Shown here piece after piece: positions 1 through 9,600 of a DNA stretch of 25,172 nucleotides; the first letter of the stretch is position 1, and every line of letters starts with the position of its first letter. A model generated the notes under the pieces. It saw only the letters and a program-made list of their open reading frames with translations, was not told the origin of the DNA and did not search any database. The stretch is from Porticoccaceae bacterium (GTDB lineage: Bacteria > Pseudomonadota > Gammaproteobacteria > Pseudomonadales > Porticoccaceae), in the NCBI GenBank assembly GCA_019090225.1, contig JAHRWI010000116.1, positions 1-25,172 of the forward strand, written 5' to 3'. The translations under genes and the position numbers were made by a program.

Positions 1-330
1 ATCGATATGTTCGATTGTGTGATGCCTACCCGCAATGCTCGCAACGGTCATTTGTTTACCAGCGAGGGTGTGGTGAGAATCCGTAATGCTCGCTTCCGGG
101 ACGATACCCAGCCGCTAGATAGCGAGTGCGATTGTTATACCTGTCAAAATTTCACCCGCGCTTATTTGTATCATCTCGACAAGTGCAAGGAAATTCTAGG
201 TGCGCAACTTAATACTATTCACAACCTGCGCTATTACCAGAATTTCATGAGCAACATTCGTAGCGCGATTAGAGAACAAAAACTGACGGAATTTGCTCGA
301 TCTTATTTGTCTAAATCTGGCGCGAGCTAA
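1..330 (+). CDS. tgt: Queuine tRNA-ribosyltransferase, C-terminal part (5' truncated by window edge)
   Basis: Only the last 109 codons are present; the frame is open to the left edge. The enzyme exchanges guanine-34 for the queuosine precursor preQ1 in the anticodons of tRNA Asp, Asn, His and Tyr. The fragment begins with the conserved I-D-M-F-D-C-V-M-P-T-R segment, which carries the nucleophilic aspartate in characterised Tgt enzymes. It then shows the structural zinc site as C-D-C-Y-T-C followed by H-L-D-K-C. The C-terminal helix region (RYYQNFMSNIR) is also typical. In most gammaproteobacteria tgt is followed by yajC, secD and secF; here secD follows directly with no yajC. The identity is firm, but the N-terminal two thirds cannot be judged. 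Confidence 0.97.
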   Translation: MDMFDCVMPTRNARNGHLFTSEGVVRIRNARFRDDTQPLDSECDCYTCQNFTRAYLYHLDKCKEILGAQLNTIHNLRYYQNFMSNIRSAIREQKLTEFARSYLSKSGAS

Positions 331-401
331 GGATCACTGACAAGACCTGGCGATTAAAACAGCCCAGCGAAAGGGATGTTCTCTAGCTAGCCTGGGTTTC
401 G

Positions 402-430
402 TTGGTGAGAGAGGGCAATTGCCCTATAAT
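402..430 (+). promoter_or_regulatory. Candidate sigma70 promoter for secD
   Basis: TTGGTG (402-407) and a perfect TATAAT (425-430) are separated by 17 bp. Only three of six -35 bases match the consensus, but the -10 box is exact. Transcription would begin near 437, upstream of the preferred secD start at 462. A start at 402 would then be impossible from this promoter. Just upstream, GCCCAG (362-367) can pair with CTGGGT (392-397) and is followed by TTTC, which might weakly terminate tgt transcripts. This is inferred from sequence only. Confidence 0.5.
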
Positions 431-461
431 GCGCCGCTTTCACAGGAACTTAGTCGCCTTC

Positions 462-2315
462 ATGAATCGTTACCCGCTCTGGAAATACTTGCTGATAGTC
501 ACAGTCGTGGCTTTAGGTTTTACCTATGCAGCCCCCAACCTTTACGCTCCTGATCCGGCTATTCAGATTTCCGGGCAGAGTAGCGCCATGGTGATGGATA
601 ACTCGGTGCTCCAAAAAGCCCTGTCTACACTGAGCGAATCCGACATCGCTTATTTTGACGAAACCCTGACTGAGCGGAATATCCTTATTCGCCTGGCGGA
701 GGCTAGCCAGCAACTGGCGGCAAAAAGAGTCATCCAGAAAGCCCTGGGGCTGGACTATGTGGTCGCCCTGAACCTGGCTGAAACAACGCCGGAAGGCCTC
801 GCCTCGATGGGTGCAAAACCGATGAAGCTGGGGCTGGATCTCAGCGGTGGTGTGCACTTTTTGATGCAGGTGGATTCCAGCTCGGTGATTATCAAAGATA
901 TTGAAACCCAGCTCGGTTTGCTGAAGAAAGCGCTCCGGGAAGCCAAAGTCCGTTATAAAACCGCAGGCTTAAAAGAGAATCGTCTGGAACTTGGCTTTGC
1001 TAAAGAAGGGCAGGTTGACCAGGCATTGACCATGGTGCGCCGGGATTTTCGTGATTTGCTCCCCCTTAGCAGTGAGCGTGATGGACTATATTTGCTGACA
1101 CTGACGCTGAGCGAAACTGCGCTTAACGAGAAGATCGAATACGCGGTGAGTCAGAATCTCACCACCTTGCGGAACCGGGTTAATGAGCTGGGTGTTTCCG
1201 AACCCATTGTCCAGCGTCAGGGGCGAGATCGCATAGTTGTTGAACTGCCCGGTGTTCAGGATACCGCCGAAGCTAAACGTATCATCGGCAAAACGGCTAA
1301 CCTGGAGTTTCGTCTTGAAGCCCAGCCCGGCAAAGTAACGGGTCGAGAGAAATTTAAATTTCGCGATGAAAAATCTCGTGAGCGGGATGCCTGGCTTGAG
1401 AAGAGCGTTGTGATATCGGGTGATCAGGTCACCAATGCCTCGGTTGGTTACGATGAAACCGGCACGCCTCAGGTCAATATTTCTCTCGACGGCGGTGGTG
1501 GACGGGCCATGCACCATGCCACGCGAAATAACATTAAGCGCCGTCTTGGGGTTCTGTTTATCGAATCAAAAGCGCGCCTCGAAAACCAGACCAACGAGGC
1601 CGGTGAGAAGGAATCGGTCGCTGTTCCCTATGTAGAGAAAAGCATTATCAGTCTGGCCACCATCCAGAGTGCCCTGGGCGTGCAGTTCCGAATTACTGGG
1701 CTTGATGATCCGGAAGAAGCCTCCGAGCTGGCCTTGTTGCTGCGAGCTGGTGCGCTGGCCGCGCCCATGCATTTTGTTGAGGAGCGGACTATCGGGCCAT
1801 CTCTGGGCGCGGAAAATATTGAGGTGGGCATCAACTCAGTGCAGATCGGCATGTTGGTGGTTTTGCTGTTTATGTTGGTTTATTACAAAGTGTTTGGGAT
1901 TTTTGCCAACCTGGCGCTAGTGATGAACCTGGTCTTGTTGGTGGCGGTGATGTCTCTGTTAGGCGCGACGTTGACCTTGCCGGGCATCGCCGGAATCGTG
2001 CTCACCGTGGGTATGGCGGTGGATGCCAACGTGCTTATTTTCTCCCGTATTCGTGAAGAATTGGCTAACGGTGAAACCATACAGGGGGCGATTAACTCCG
2101 GTTATAACAGAGCCTTTGTATCCATTGTTGATGCCAACCTGACTACCTTGATCGTTGCCGTAATTCTTTACGCTATTGGCTCTGGCCCGGTGCAGGGCTT
2201 TGCGGTGACCCTGTCGATTGGGATTTTGACGTCCATGTTTACGGCCATTATGGGTACCCGGGCCTTAGCGAACCTGGTCTACGGCGGTCGCAATGTTAAT
2301 AAACTCTGGATATAG
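462..2315 (+). CDS. secD: Protein translocase subunit SecD
   Basis: SecD works with SecF in the inner membrane, using the proton motive force to help pull exported proteins through SecYEG. The protein is 617 residues from the chosen ATG, which gives the classic SecD beginning MNRYPLWKYLL. An in-frame start at 402 would add 20 residues unlike the family and would lie upstream of the predicted transcription start. Visible family features are the first transmembrane helix, the G-L-D-L-S-G-G-V-H segment at the start of the large periplasmic domain, the NELGVSEP segment of the P1 domain, and the C-terminal membrane block with V-D-A-N-V-L-I-F-S-R-I-R-E-E. Asp521 corresponds to the functionally important membrane aspartate of E. 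coli SecD (Asp519). The gene ends three bases before secF, so the two are surely cotranscribed. Identity is certain; the start is likely. Confidence 0.97.
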   Translation: MNRYPLWKYLLIVTVVALGFTYAAPNLYAPDPAIQISGQSSAMVMDNSVLQKALSTLSESDIAYFDETLTERNILIRLAEASQQLAAKRVIQKALGLDYVVALNLAETTPEGLASMGAKPMKLGLDLSGGVHFLMQVDSSSVIIKDIETQLGLLKKALREAKVRYKTAGLKENRLELGFAKEGQVDQALTMVRRDFRDLLPLSSERDGLYLLTLTLSETALNEKIEYAVSQNLTTLRNRVNELGVSEPIVQRQGRDRIVVELPGVQDTAEAKRIIGKTANLEFRLEAQPGKVTGREKFKFRDEKSRERDAWLEKSVVISGDQVTNASVGYDETGTPQVNISLDGGGGRAMHHATRNNIKRRLGVLFIESKARLENQTNEAGEKESVAVPYVEKSIISLATIQSALGVQFRITGLDDPEEASELALLLRAGALAAPMHFVEERTIGPSLGAENIEVGINSVQIGMLVVLLFMLVYYKVFGIFANLALVMNLVLLVAVMSLLGATLTLPGIAGIVLTVGMAVDANVLIFSRIREELANGETIQGAINSGYNRAFVSIVDANLTTLIVAVILYAIGSGPVQGFAVTLSIGILTSMFTAIMGTRALANLVYGGRNVNKLWI

Positions 2316-2318
2316 ACT

Positions 2319-3239
2319 ATGACAACTCAACGTATCTATGACTTTATGGGGCAACGTAAGTTAGCGGCGATGGCCTCTGCGCTGCTGATCGTTATTTCAG
2401 TCGGTTCGCTGGCCAGTAAAGGTTTGGTGCTGGGTCTCGACTTTACGGGGGGCACCCTGATTGAGGTCGGTTTTGAGCAGCCGGTTGAAATCGGCCCGAT
2501 CCGAAGCCGCCTGGCAGATAGCCAATTTAACGATCCGGTAGTCGTACACTTTGGTACCGAAACAGATTTGCTGATTAAGCTACAGGGCGAACCCGCCGCT
2601 GATCTGGGTGATAAGGTGCTGGCTTCGCTACGTTCATCTGGTGAAGCGGTCGAGCTGCGGCGTATCGAGTTTGTCGGCCCGCAAATCGGTGCGGAGCTTC
2701 GCGATGATGGTGGCCTGGGTATGCTCTCCGCCCTGGCGGTAGTGATGCTCTACGTAGCGATTCGTTTTCAGTACAAATTCTCCCTCGCCGCCGTTAGCGC
2801 CCTGATTCACGATGTGATCATTACCCTGGGGTTCTTTTCTGTACTCGATGTCGAGTTTGATCTCACTGTGCTGGCTGCCGTACTGGCAGTGGTGGGCTAT
2901 TCGCTCAACGATACTATCGTTGTCTCGGATCGTATCCGGGAGAACTTCCGTGTCTTGCGGGTTGCTGATCCTGTCGCGGTGATTAATGAATCATTGAGTC
3001 AGACCCTGGGTCGAACGGTGATCACTTCGTTGACAACCTTGTTGGTGCTCTTTGCACTGTTCTTTTTTGGTGGTGAATTGATCCATAACTTCGCTATCGC
3101 GTTAATTGTTGGCGTCACCGTCGGTACCTACTCATCAATCTATATTGCCGCCAACATGCTCCTTACGCTGAGTATCTCCCGTGAGGATTTGCTGCCCACT
3201 GAAAAAGAGGGCGCGGCATTTGATGACGGTATGCCCTGA
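2319..3239 (+). CDS. secF: Protein translocase subunit SecF
   Basis: This 306-residue inner-membrane protein is the partner of SecD in late-stage, proton-driven protein export. It shows the G-L-D-F-T-G-G-T segment after the first transmembrane helix, a periplasmic domain, and five further C-terminal membrane helices. The signature G-Y-S-L-N-D-T-I-V-V-S-D-R-I-R-E-N lies in the membrane block, with the conserved aspartate at residue 198. Length and order match the family. The ATG follows the secD stop by three bases, which implies translational coupling. No obvious intrinsic terminator follows; GCTC-ATC-GAGC at about 3250-3260 is a stem of only 4 bp. Confidence 0.97.
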   Translation: MTTQRIYDFMGQRKLAAMASALLIVISVGSLASKGLVLGLDFTGGTLIEVGFEQPVEIGPIRSRLADSQFNDPVVVHFGTETDLLIKLQGEPAADLGDKVLASLRSSGEAVELRRIEFVGPQIGAELRDDGGLGMLSALAVVMLYVAIRFQYKFSLAAVSALIHDVIITLGFFSVLDVEFDLTVLAAVLAVVGYSLNDTIVVSDRIRENFRVLRVADPVAVINESLSQTLGRTVITSLTTLLVLFALFFFGGELIHNFAIALIVGVTVGTYSSIYIAANMLLTLSISREDLLPTEKEGAAFDDGMP

Positions 3240-3453
3240 GTTTTCGGACGCTCATCGAGCCTGATTTAGCCCCTGCTTTGTTTGCCTGCAGATGACAGAT
3301 TTGTACGCATTTTGCATCGTATTTGCCCTAAGGTTGTTGAATATGGGGCTATTGTTAACCAGATGTTCCCATCAGGATAGAAGAGCGCTTTATTCTCGAG
3401 GCCCCACAGCCGCTTAGCAACAGGTGCTGGGTAATTCAGGCTGTCTCTCAAAG

Positions 3454-3469
3454 TGTGGCGTTCGTCACA
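3454..3469. promoter_or_regulatory. CRP/Vfr-like operator
   Basis: The sequence TGTGG-CGTTCG-TCACA matches the CRP consensus TGTGA-N6-TCACA at nine of ten specified bases. Its centre (3461.5) lies about 60 bp upstream of the start predicted from the TATAAT at 3509-3514. That is close to the -61.5 spacing of class I CRP-activated promoters such as lac. I infer cAMP-dependent activation of the receptor/binding-protein/kinase operon. Confidence 0.5.
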
Positions 3470-3508
3470 TAACCGGTTCAGGTATGCGCAAATCTTAATA
3501 GATAATAT

Positions 3509-3514
3509 TATAAT
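3509..3514 (+). promoter_or_regulatory. Perfect -10 box of the predicted receptor-operon promoter
   Basis: TATAAT occurs in an A+T-rich stretch. The hexamer 17 bp upstream (GCGCAA, 3486-3491) is a very poor -35, which fits an activator-dependent promoter driven from the CRP-like site. Transcription would start near 3521, leaving a leader of about 108 nt before the receptor ATG. Other A+T-rich -10-like hexamers lie close by, for example GATAAT at 3501-3506, so the exact start is uncertain. Confidence 0.45.
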
Positions 3515-3628
3515 AATTCTATAACCTACTGTTTATTATTGTCTTTATAGTTTTTATAAAAAGCAAATTCTATAGTGTGCTACGTAATTAATTACAGAGC
3601 TACTTGCCGAATTACGTGGAGAAGATAG

Positions 3629-5632
3629 ATGAAAATGACCAGCGGGGAAATCTCAAATATTGTCAGTGCGACTATCTTGACTCTGCCTCTAGCCTGTTTT
3701 GGCGAGGACGGAGGTGGTAGCGATGATAGTTTTGACATCTTCCTTGATGATATTCCTTCAGTTTACTCGGCTTCTAAATATGAGCAGAAGGTCACCGAGG
3801 CCCCTGCTTCTGTGTCGATTGTCACTGCCGAAGAAATCAAGCGTTACGGTTATCGTGATTTTGCCGACATCCTTCGGGCTCAACGCGGTTTTTATGTGAC
3901 GGAGGATCGCAACTATGGTTATGTTGGTGTGCGGGGCTTTGGTCAGCCCGGTGATTACAATACCCGAATATTGTTGATGATCGACGGCGTGCGCGCTAAT
4001 GAGAATGTATACGATAGTTTTGATCTCGGACAGAATTTCCTGGTCGATATTGACCTGATTGACCGGGTCGAAATTGTCCGTGGGGCGGGTTCGTCGCTCT
4101 ACGGTACCAGCGCATTTTTTGCTGTCATTAATGTCACTACTAAAAGTGGTCGGGATTTCGATGGGACTGAAGTGGCGCTTGATCTCGGTGATCAGCATAC
4201 CTCGGCAGAGCGGGCCACCTGGGGCCAGCGCTTTGATAATGGACTTGAAGTGCTAGTGTCGGCGAGCAACTATAAAAGTCGCGGTGATGACGATCTTTAT
4301 TATCAGGAGTTCGATGATCCGATGTTTAACAATGGCCACTATGAAAACAACGACGAAGAAGAAGCTATGACCGTTTTCAGCAAGCTCGCCTATAAGGGCC
4401 TGTCTTTTAGTTTGGCCTATCAGGACCGAACCAAAGAAATCCCTACAGCTTCCTACGGTACGGTGTTTAATTCATCGGTGACCGAATCAACTGATGAAAT
4501 ACTCGAAGCTAACTTCGGTTATACCAGCTACTTTAATTCTGGCATTGAATGGATCAGCAAACTTAATTATGGCGCTTACGAGTACACGGGCGACTATATG
4601 TACGATTATTCAGACGACGGTGACTTGTCATACCTTGTGGTAAACAAAGATGAAACAGAGAGTGAGTGGTGGGCGGTAAATTCGCAACTGAGTGGCGTGC
4701 TTGGCGATTCTCAGCGGTGGATCGCAGGCCTGGAAGTTCGTGACAACGTTAAGCAGGATCAACGCAATTTTGATGAGGACGTGTATCTGGATGATGAGCG
4801 TAGTTCGGAAGTCTATGGTTTCTATATTCAGGACGAAATAGCAGTCGCCGACAAGCTAACTCTTAGCTTAGGTGTGCGCTACGACAAATACGATACGTTT
4901 GGCGATAACGTCAGTCCACGTGTCGCTGTGATATATAGTCCACAGCCACAAACCGCGATTAAATTGTTATACGGCGAAGCGTTTCGGGCACCTAACGCCT
5001 ACGAGCTGTATTACCACGATGGGGGGTTTACAACGAAAGCTGCGAATGAACTAGAACCGGAAACGATTAAATCCTATGAATTGGCAGTAGAGCACTATAT
5101 TGGCCGTACGCTGGTTTCAGTTTCTGTTTATCACAATGAAATAAGTGATTTGATTGCCTATGGGCTTGACCCAGCAGATGACTTATTCGTCTTCACCAAC
5201 GCGGAAGATATTGAAGCCCACGGTGTAGAGGTCGGCCTGGAGAGCCAGCTTGAAAATGGCTTAAAGTACGCTTTGAGTTATGCTTACCAGGATAACGAAG
5301 ACGATACGACCGGAAAAAGACTCGATAATTCCCCGCGCAATATGTTTAAAGCCAACCTGCTGATGCCACTGCTTCAAGAACGCATAGTCGGAGGGCTAGA
5401 AGTGCAATACATGGGTGATCGTAATTCTCTCCAGGGTGTTGAAGCTGACGATCATGTGCTAACAAACCTGACGATTTCGGGTGAAACTCAAGTTCGCGGT
5501 CTGGCTTTGTCGGCTAGCATTCATAATTTATTTGATGAGGAATACGATGATCCTGGTAGTGCGGAGCACACTCAGGCCTTGCTGGAGCAGGATGGACGGA
5601 CATTTGTAGTACGAGCTAGTTACCAGTTTTAG
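3629..5632 (+). CDS. TonB-dependent outer-membrane receptor
   Basis: This 667-residue receptor would import a scarce ligand across the outer membrane with TonB/ExbB/ExbD energy. A plug domain covers about residues 58-174, including A-P-A-S-V-S-I-V-T-A-E-E-I, V-R-G-F-G, L-M-I-D-G-V-R and R-V-E-I-V-R-G-A-G-S-S-L-Y-G. A beta-barrel follows and ends in a terminal Phe (RASYQF), as expected for BAM-assembled proteins. The start has a good ribosome site (GGAGA at 3618-3622), and an in-frame TAG directly before the ATG (3626-3628) rules out a longer form. The signal sequence is weak: the n-region has only one or two charges and a Cys occurs near residue 23. No clear TonB box or N-terminal signalling (STN) domain is visible. 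The ligand cannot be told from sequence. Its stop overlaps the next start (TAGTG), tying it to the binding protein and kinase. Confidence 0.93.
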   Translation: MKMTSGEISNIVSATILTLPLACFGEDGGGSDDSFDIFLDDIPSVYSASKYEQKVTEAPASVSIVTAEEIKRYGYRDFADILRAQRGFYVTEDRNYGYVGVRGFGQPGDYNTRILLMIDGVRANENVYDSFDLGQNFLVDIDLIDRVEIVRGAGSSLYGTSAFFAVINVTTKSGRDFDGTEVALDLGDQHTSAERATWGQRFDNGLEVLVSASNYKSRGDDDLYYQEFDDPMFNNGHYENNDEEEAMTVFSKLAYKGLSFSLAYQDRTKEIPTASYGTVFNSSVTESTDEILEANFGYTSYFNSGIEWISKLNYGAYEYTGDYMYDYSDDGDLSYLVVNKDETESEWWAVNSQLSGVLGDSQRWIAGLEVRDNVKQDQRNFDEDVYLDDERSSEVYGFYIQDEIAVADKLTLSLGVRYDKYDTFGDNVSPRVAVIYSPQPQTAIKLLYGEAFRAPNAYELYYHDGGFTTKAANELEPETIKSYELAVEHYIGRTLVSVSVYHNEISDLIAYGLDPADDLFVFTNAEDIEAHGVEVGLESQLENGLKYALSYAYQDNEDDTTGKRLDNSPRNMFKANLLMPLLQERIVGGLEVQYMGDRNSLQGVEADDHVLTNLTISGETQVRGLALSASIHNLFDEEYDDPGSAEHTQALLEQDGRTFVVRASYQF

Positions 5633-6630
5633 TGTCTGCTCCTTTGCCATTCATACTTGCTTTGATTGTGATCTCTCGCCCAGTGAAATTGTTGATTACC
5701 GGGCTCCTGTTGCTGGCGTCTGCATCTTCGGTATTTGCTGCAGCTGATAGCGGGAGTATTGTTAACGGCAGAAATATTTTAGTCGTGTGCAGCAAAGACT
5801 GTAATCGATCCAGGGAAATGATCGATGGTTTTTCTGCTTCGCTTAAAAACCTGGATGAAGATTTCAATTTCCGTGAGTTAGGGCTTACTGAGGGCGATGC
5901 GGCCAATGGCCGGTTCGATATAGGCGTGTTTACCGATGCAGGTTTACCAGGGCTTATTTTTGCGGTTGATATAGCCGCTGCCAGGCTGGTATCGACAGTC
6001 TCTAAGGCTATTCCCATCATCGTCGGCAAGGTCAGGTCAGCTGAGGATCTAAAGGCGATCCCACACACTACAGGTCTAGTAGTACAACATCCGCCAGAAA
6101 CCCAGCTCAAATGGTTAAAACGTGTGATGCCGACGGCCCGTCGCGTCGGTGTTCTGTACAGCACAGAAGAAAACCGCGAGGAGATAGAGGCCGCTCAGGT
6201 AGCAGCTCAAAAACTGAACCTAGAACTGGTTGCTGTTCGGGCTCGAACGCCGAAGGATCTGCCGTTGGCTTTAAAGGATGTTCTAAATCGAGTTGACGTC
6301 CTTTTAGGCATTCCTGATTCAGTGATTCTGTCACGCCAAACGGCTAAAGCAATATTGTTAGCATCATTTCGTAAGCGCATACCGTTTGTAGGTTTGTCTG
6401 CTTCGTGGGTGAAAGCCGGGGCTCTTTATTCGCTTGATTCGGCCGCCGAGGATCTGGGTGAACAGAGCGCACAAATAGGGGTTCGACTACTCTCCAGTGT
6501 TAATGCTGAAGTTATAGGTGTTCAACATCCGACGAAAATTGGCTTGATAATCAATGCCAAAACTGCAGAGCACTTGAATCTTAAATTACCGAATGGCTTG
6601 ATCGGCGAGGCTCAACAGGTGTTCAATTAA
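5632..6630 (+). CDS. Periplasmic ABC-type substrate-binding protein (ABC_sub_bind/TrpX-like)
   Basis: This 332-residue exported protein resembles the ABC_sub_bind family (the fold of TrpX-type binding proteins). Family-like segments are I-P-I-I-V-G-K-V, T-G-L-V-V-Q-H-P, A-R-R-V-G-V-L-Y-S, V-D-V-L-L-G-I-P-D-S and K-R-I-P-F-V-G-L-S-A-S-W-V-K-A-G-A. A signal peptide ends near residue 36 (SASSVFA/AAD). The GTG at 5632 overlaps the receptor stop by one base. In-frame GTG codons at 5668 and 5683 would give shorter, more canonical signal peptides, so the exact start is uncertain. No permease or ATPase gene is nearby. The next gene is a sensor kinase overlapping by one base (TAATG). I therefore infer a sensory role, presenting ligand to the kinase, rather than transport. 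The ligand is unknown; some family members bind aromatic amino acids. Confidence 0.85.
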   Translation: MSAPLPFILALIVISRPVKLLITGLLLLASASSVFAAADSGSIVNGRNILVVCSKDCNRSREMIDGFSASLKNLDEDFNFRELGLTEGDAANGRFDIGVFTDAGLPGLIFAVDIAAARLVSTVSKAIPIIVGKVRSAEDLKAIPHTTGLVVQHPPETQLKWLKRVMPTARRVGVLYSTEENREEIEAAQVAAQKLNLELVAVRARTPKDLPLALKDVLNRVDVLLGIPDSVILSRQTAKAILLASFRKRIPFVGLSASWVKAGALYSLDSAAEDLGEQSAQIGVRLLSSVNAEVIGVQHPTKIGLIINAKTAEHLNLKLPNGLIGEAQQVFN

Positions 6631-9600
6631 TGGCTATGCCCTCTTTCTCCCTAATAACCAAAGTTAATCTAGCCAGTATCGGCTTACTCTTGCTTGGGGG
6701 TGGAGCATTTCTTGCTGTTGCGCTGTCAAATTATTCGCAGTCTGCTCATCAAGCCTTGTTTACCAAGGGCGTGGAGATAGCGACTATTGCTGCGAAAAAT
6801 AGCGAATACGCGATTTACACCCAGAATAAAGGAGAGTTTGAAAGTATCAGTGCTGATTTGTTGCTCAATCAAAGTCTTGTTCGTGTCGAAATAAGGAATC
6901 AAGAGCATAACTTATTATTTGCGAGAACCACCGTTACTGAGCAATCGATGCCGACTTATAAAAGAGCTTCGAGTGCGCTTATTGAATTAGGTCAGGTGGT
7001 AAGCGAAATCTATGATCTTGCCGGAAACTCTACGGAATATTCTGTCATTGAAGTGCCGGTATTTGATGCCCCGGTTTTTGATGACGATATTTTGGCAGAG
7101 GCAGGCGATATTACCCCTCAAGATATTAGCCAGTCGGAAAAAAATAATATTATTGGGTACATACGAATCGCGCTGAGCCAGGCTGATCTTCACAGAGATA
7201 TTAGCGAGTTTTTTCTCCGTATGATCTTTGTTGGGGTGATGATATTTATAACGAGTGCGTTTCTAAATATTTATATCATCCGAATTATTTCAAAACCGCT
7301 TGCTCGACTGAACGCAGCGACAGAAGATATCAGTAGCGGAGATTTTGATAATAGACTTGTAATCGAGACTAATGACGAGTTTGGTGAACTTGGCCGGGCC
7401 TTTAACGCTATGGCAGATAGTTTGCAGTCTTCTAAAAAACAGGTGCAGGAATATCAACGCACGCTGGAAGTAAAAATAGAAGAAAGAACTGAGGAGTTGT
7501 CAGTAAAAAACGAACGCTTAGAGGTCGTGCTAGAAGAGGCGGAAAGTGCTAGAGAAAATGCTGAACAGGCGAATAGAGCGAAAAGTGAATTTCTGGCAAC
7601 CATGAGCCATGAAATTCGCACACCTCTCAATGGTGTGTTGGGCATGACAGATATCCTGTCCAGGACGGAGCTCAATAACGAACAGAAACGATTTTTGGAT
7701 GTTATCAGTTCTTCGAGTGATGCGTTGTTAGGACTCATTAGTGACATCCTGGATTTCTCAAAAATCGAAGCCGGTAAACTCGAGCTAAATTACAGCAGGT
7801 TTGACCTGCGTGAATTTTTGGAAGAATTGGTTTGTTCCTTCGCAGGATTAGCCCAGGAAAAGGACGTTGAGCTAATTTGCCACGTTGTCCCGCAGTGCTC
7901 GTTAATTGTCGAAGGTGATTCAGCAAGGCTTCGACAGGTACTGTCTAACCTTATTGGCAATGCGCTCAAGTTCACGAGTGAAGGCACAGTCAAGCTGCGC
8001 GTGGATTTAATGAATAAACTCGAAAATGACCAGGCCACCTTACGTTTCGAAGTCGAAGATACCGGTATAGGTATTGAGAAGGAAAATGCTAAACATATCT
8101 TTGAGAAATTTAGACAGGCAGATGGTTCTACCACACGGGTTTTTGGCGGAACAGGGCTTGGCCTGGCGATCGGACGAAGTCTCATTAATGCGATGGGCGG
8201 TGATATTTTCGTAGACAGCGAAATGGGTAAGGGGTCAACATTCTGGTTCGATTTGACGATGCCCGCTGAGGATAAGCAACAATATTTAAACGGTAGAAAT
8301 GCCGGGGTTACAGGCCTTCGCGTGCTTATTGCCGATGATCTGGCTATTAATAGAGAAATCATTAAGGACCAGTTAAGCGCATGGGGGGCGAGCGGCTTTG
8401 AAGTAGAGGGTGGGTCAGAGTGTATCCAGGCGCTACAGCTTGCTCGACAGTCTGGGGCTAATTACGACGTGCTGATTCTGGATTACCACATGCCCGGCAT
8501 GGATGGTCTTGAAGTGGCCAGACATATTCGACAAGACTCTAGTCTCCGCGGCCTGAAAATCATTATGCTGAGTTCAGTTTCCGACACTATCTCACCACAA
8601 GAAGCGCGAAGTCTTGGTATTGATAGCAGGCTATTAAAGCCAGTTAGACAGTCCGATCTGTATAACAGTCTGATGGATTTGGCGGGCGCTAATAGTGCGT
8701 ATAAGACCGGGGTGCCAAAGCGCAGGAAACCGAGACCTGAAGTATCACCAGAAAAAACCGGTGTCGAAACATTTAATAAGATTGCAGCACATGTGGCGCC
8801 ACGGGTGTTACTGGCCGAGGATGCGCCCGTTAATCAGGAGGTTGCTTTATTAATGCTCGACAGCCTCGGTTGCGACACTACGCTTGCAGAAAATGGTCGC
8901 GAAGCGCTTGATGCCTGTCAATCTCAACAATTCGATCTGGTGTTTATGGATTGCCAAATGCCGGAAATGGATGGCTATGAGGCCACACGAGCGATTCGTC
9001 AGTTTGAAAACAATGAGGGTAAAAATACTTCGTTACCTGTGGTGGCGCTTACCGCCAATGTTGTTGATGGAGACAGAGAGGCATGCATCGTGGCGGGTAT
9101 GGATGATTATCTTAGCAAACCCTTTACGCGCGATAAATTAGCTGCGGTGCTAGAAAAATGGATCGTCGATTACAATCCCTTGTCCAGAGAGTCGGCAGCC
9201 GAATTGGCAGTGGCTGATTCCACAATCGATTCTCCAGTCAGCAATGGTGCCACCTTTCCAATCGATCAAAACCTGATTGAATCCCTGGGAGGAGTTGCCT
9301 TGTTAGATCCTTCGGTGTTGGAAAAGTACGTAGAGATGGATCCTGACGGTACTAAGGGGCTTCTGCAAAGAGTGTTGTCTGTATACCTGAACACCTTGCC
9401 TGACTACCTGGTAAACACTACCACTGCTGGGCGTGAACAGGATGTAGATCAGCTGCGTGAAGTGGCTCATAGCTTGAAGTCCGGCAGCGAAAACGTCGGA
9501 GCCATGCGAATCGCAGCGCTAAGCCGCGAGATTGAAGCCAGGGCCAGAGACAATTCGATTCAAGGTGTGGATGAATTGCTCGAGCTTCTTGAATCTACCT

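Larger units (their letters stand above)
3240..3628. other. 389-bp intergenic region between secF and the receptor operon
   Basis: The left part (3240-3450) has ordinary base composition and I see no gene in it. A 61-codon minus-strand frame there has no recognisable features. The right part, from about 3480, is strongly A+T-rich and holds the promoter elements listed separately: a CRP-like palindrome at 3454-3469 and a TATAAT at 3509-3514. There is also an ACCGGT palindrome at 3472-3477 and a perfect T/A-rich palindrome, TTTTTATAAAAA, at 3551-3562 in the predicted untranslated leader. Confidence 0.7.

Noticed and set aside
402..461. Longer SecD starting at 402
   Set aside because: The extra 20 residues do not resemble SecD, and the segment contains the predicted -35 and -10 elements.
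3266..3451. 61-codon minus-strand frame between secF and the receptor gene
   Set aside because: It shows no recognisable motif, lies in an otherwise regulatory gap, and has composition expected of a chance frame.
3629..3700. Receptor as a lipoprotein because of L-P-L-A-C near residue 23
   Set aside because: Proline at -3 does not fit a lipobox well, and TonB-dependent receptors are not normally lipidated.
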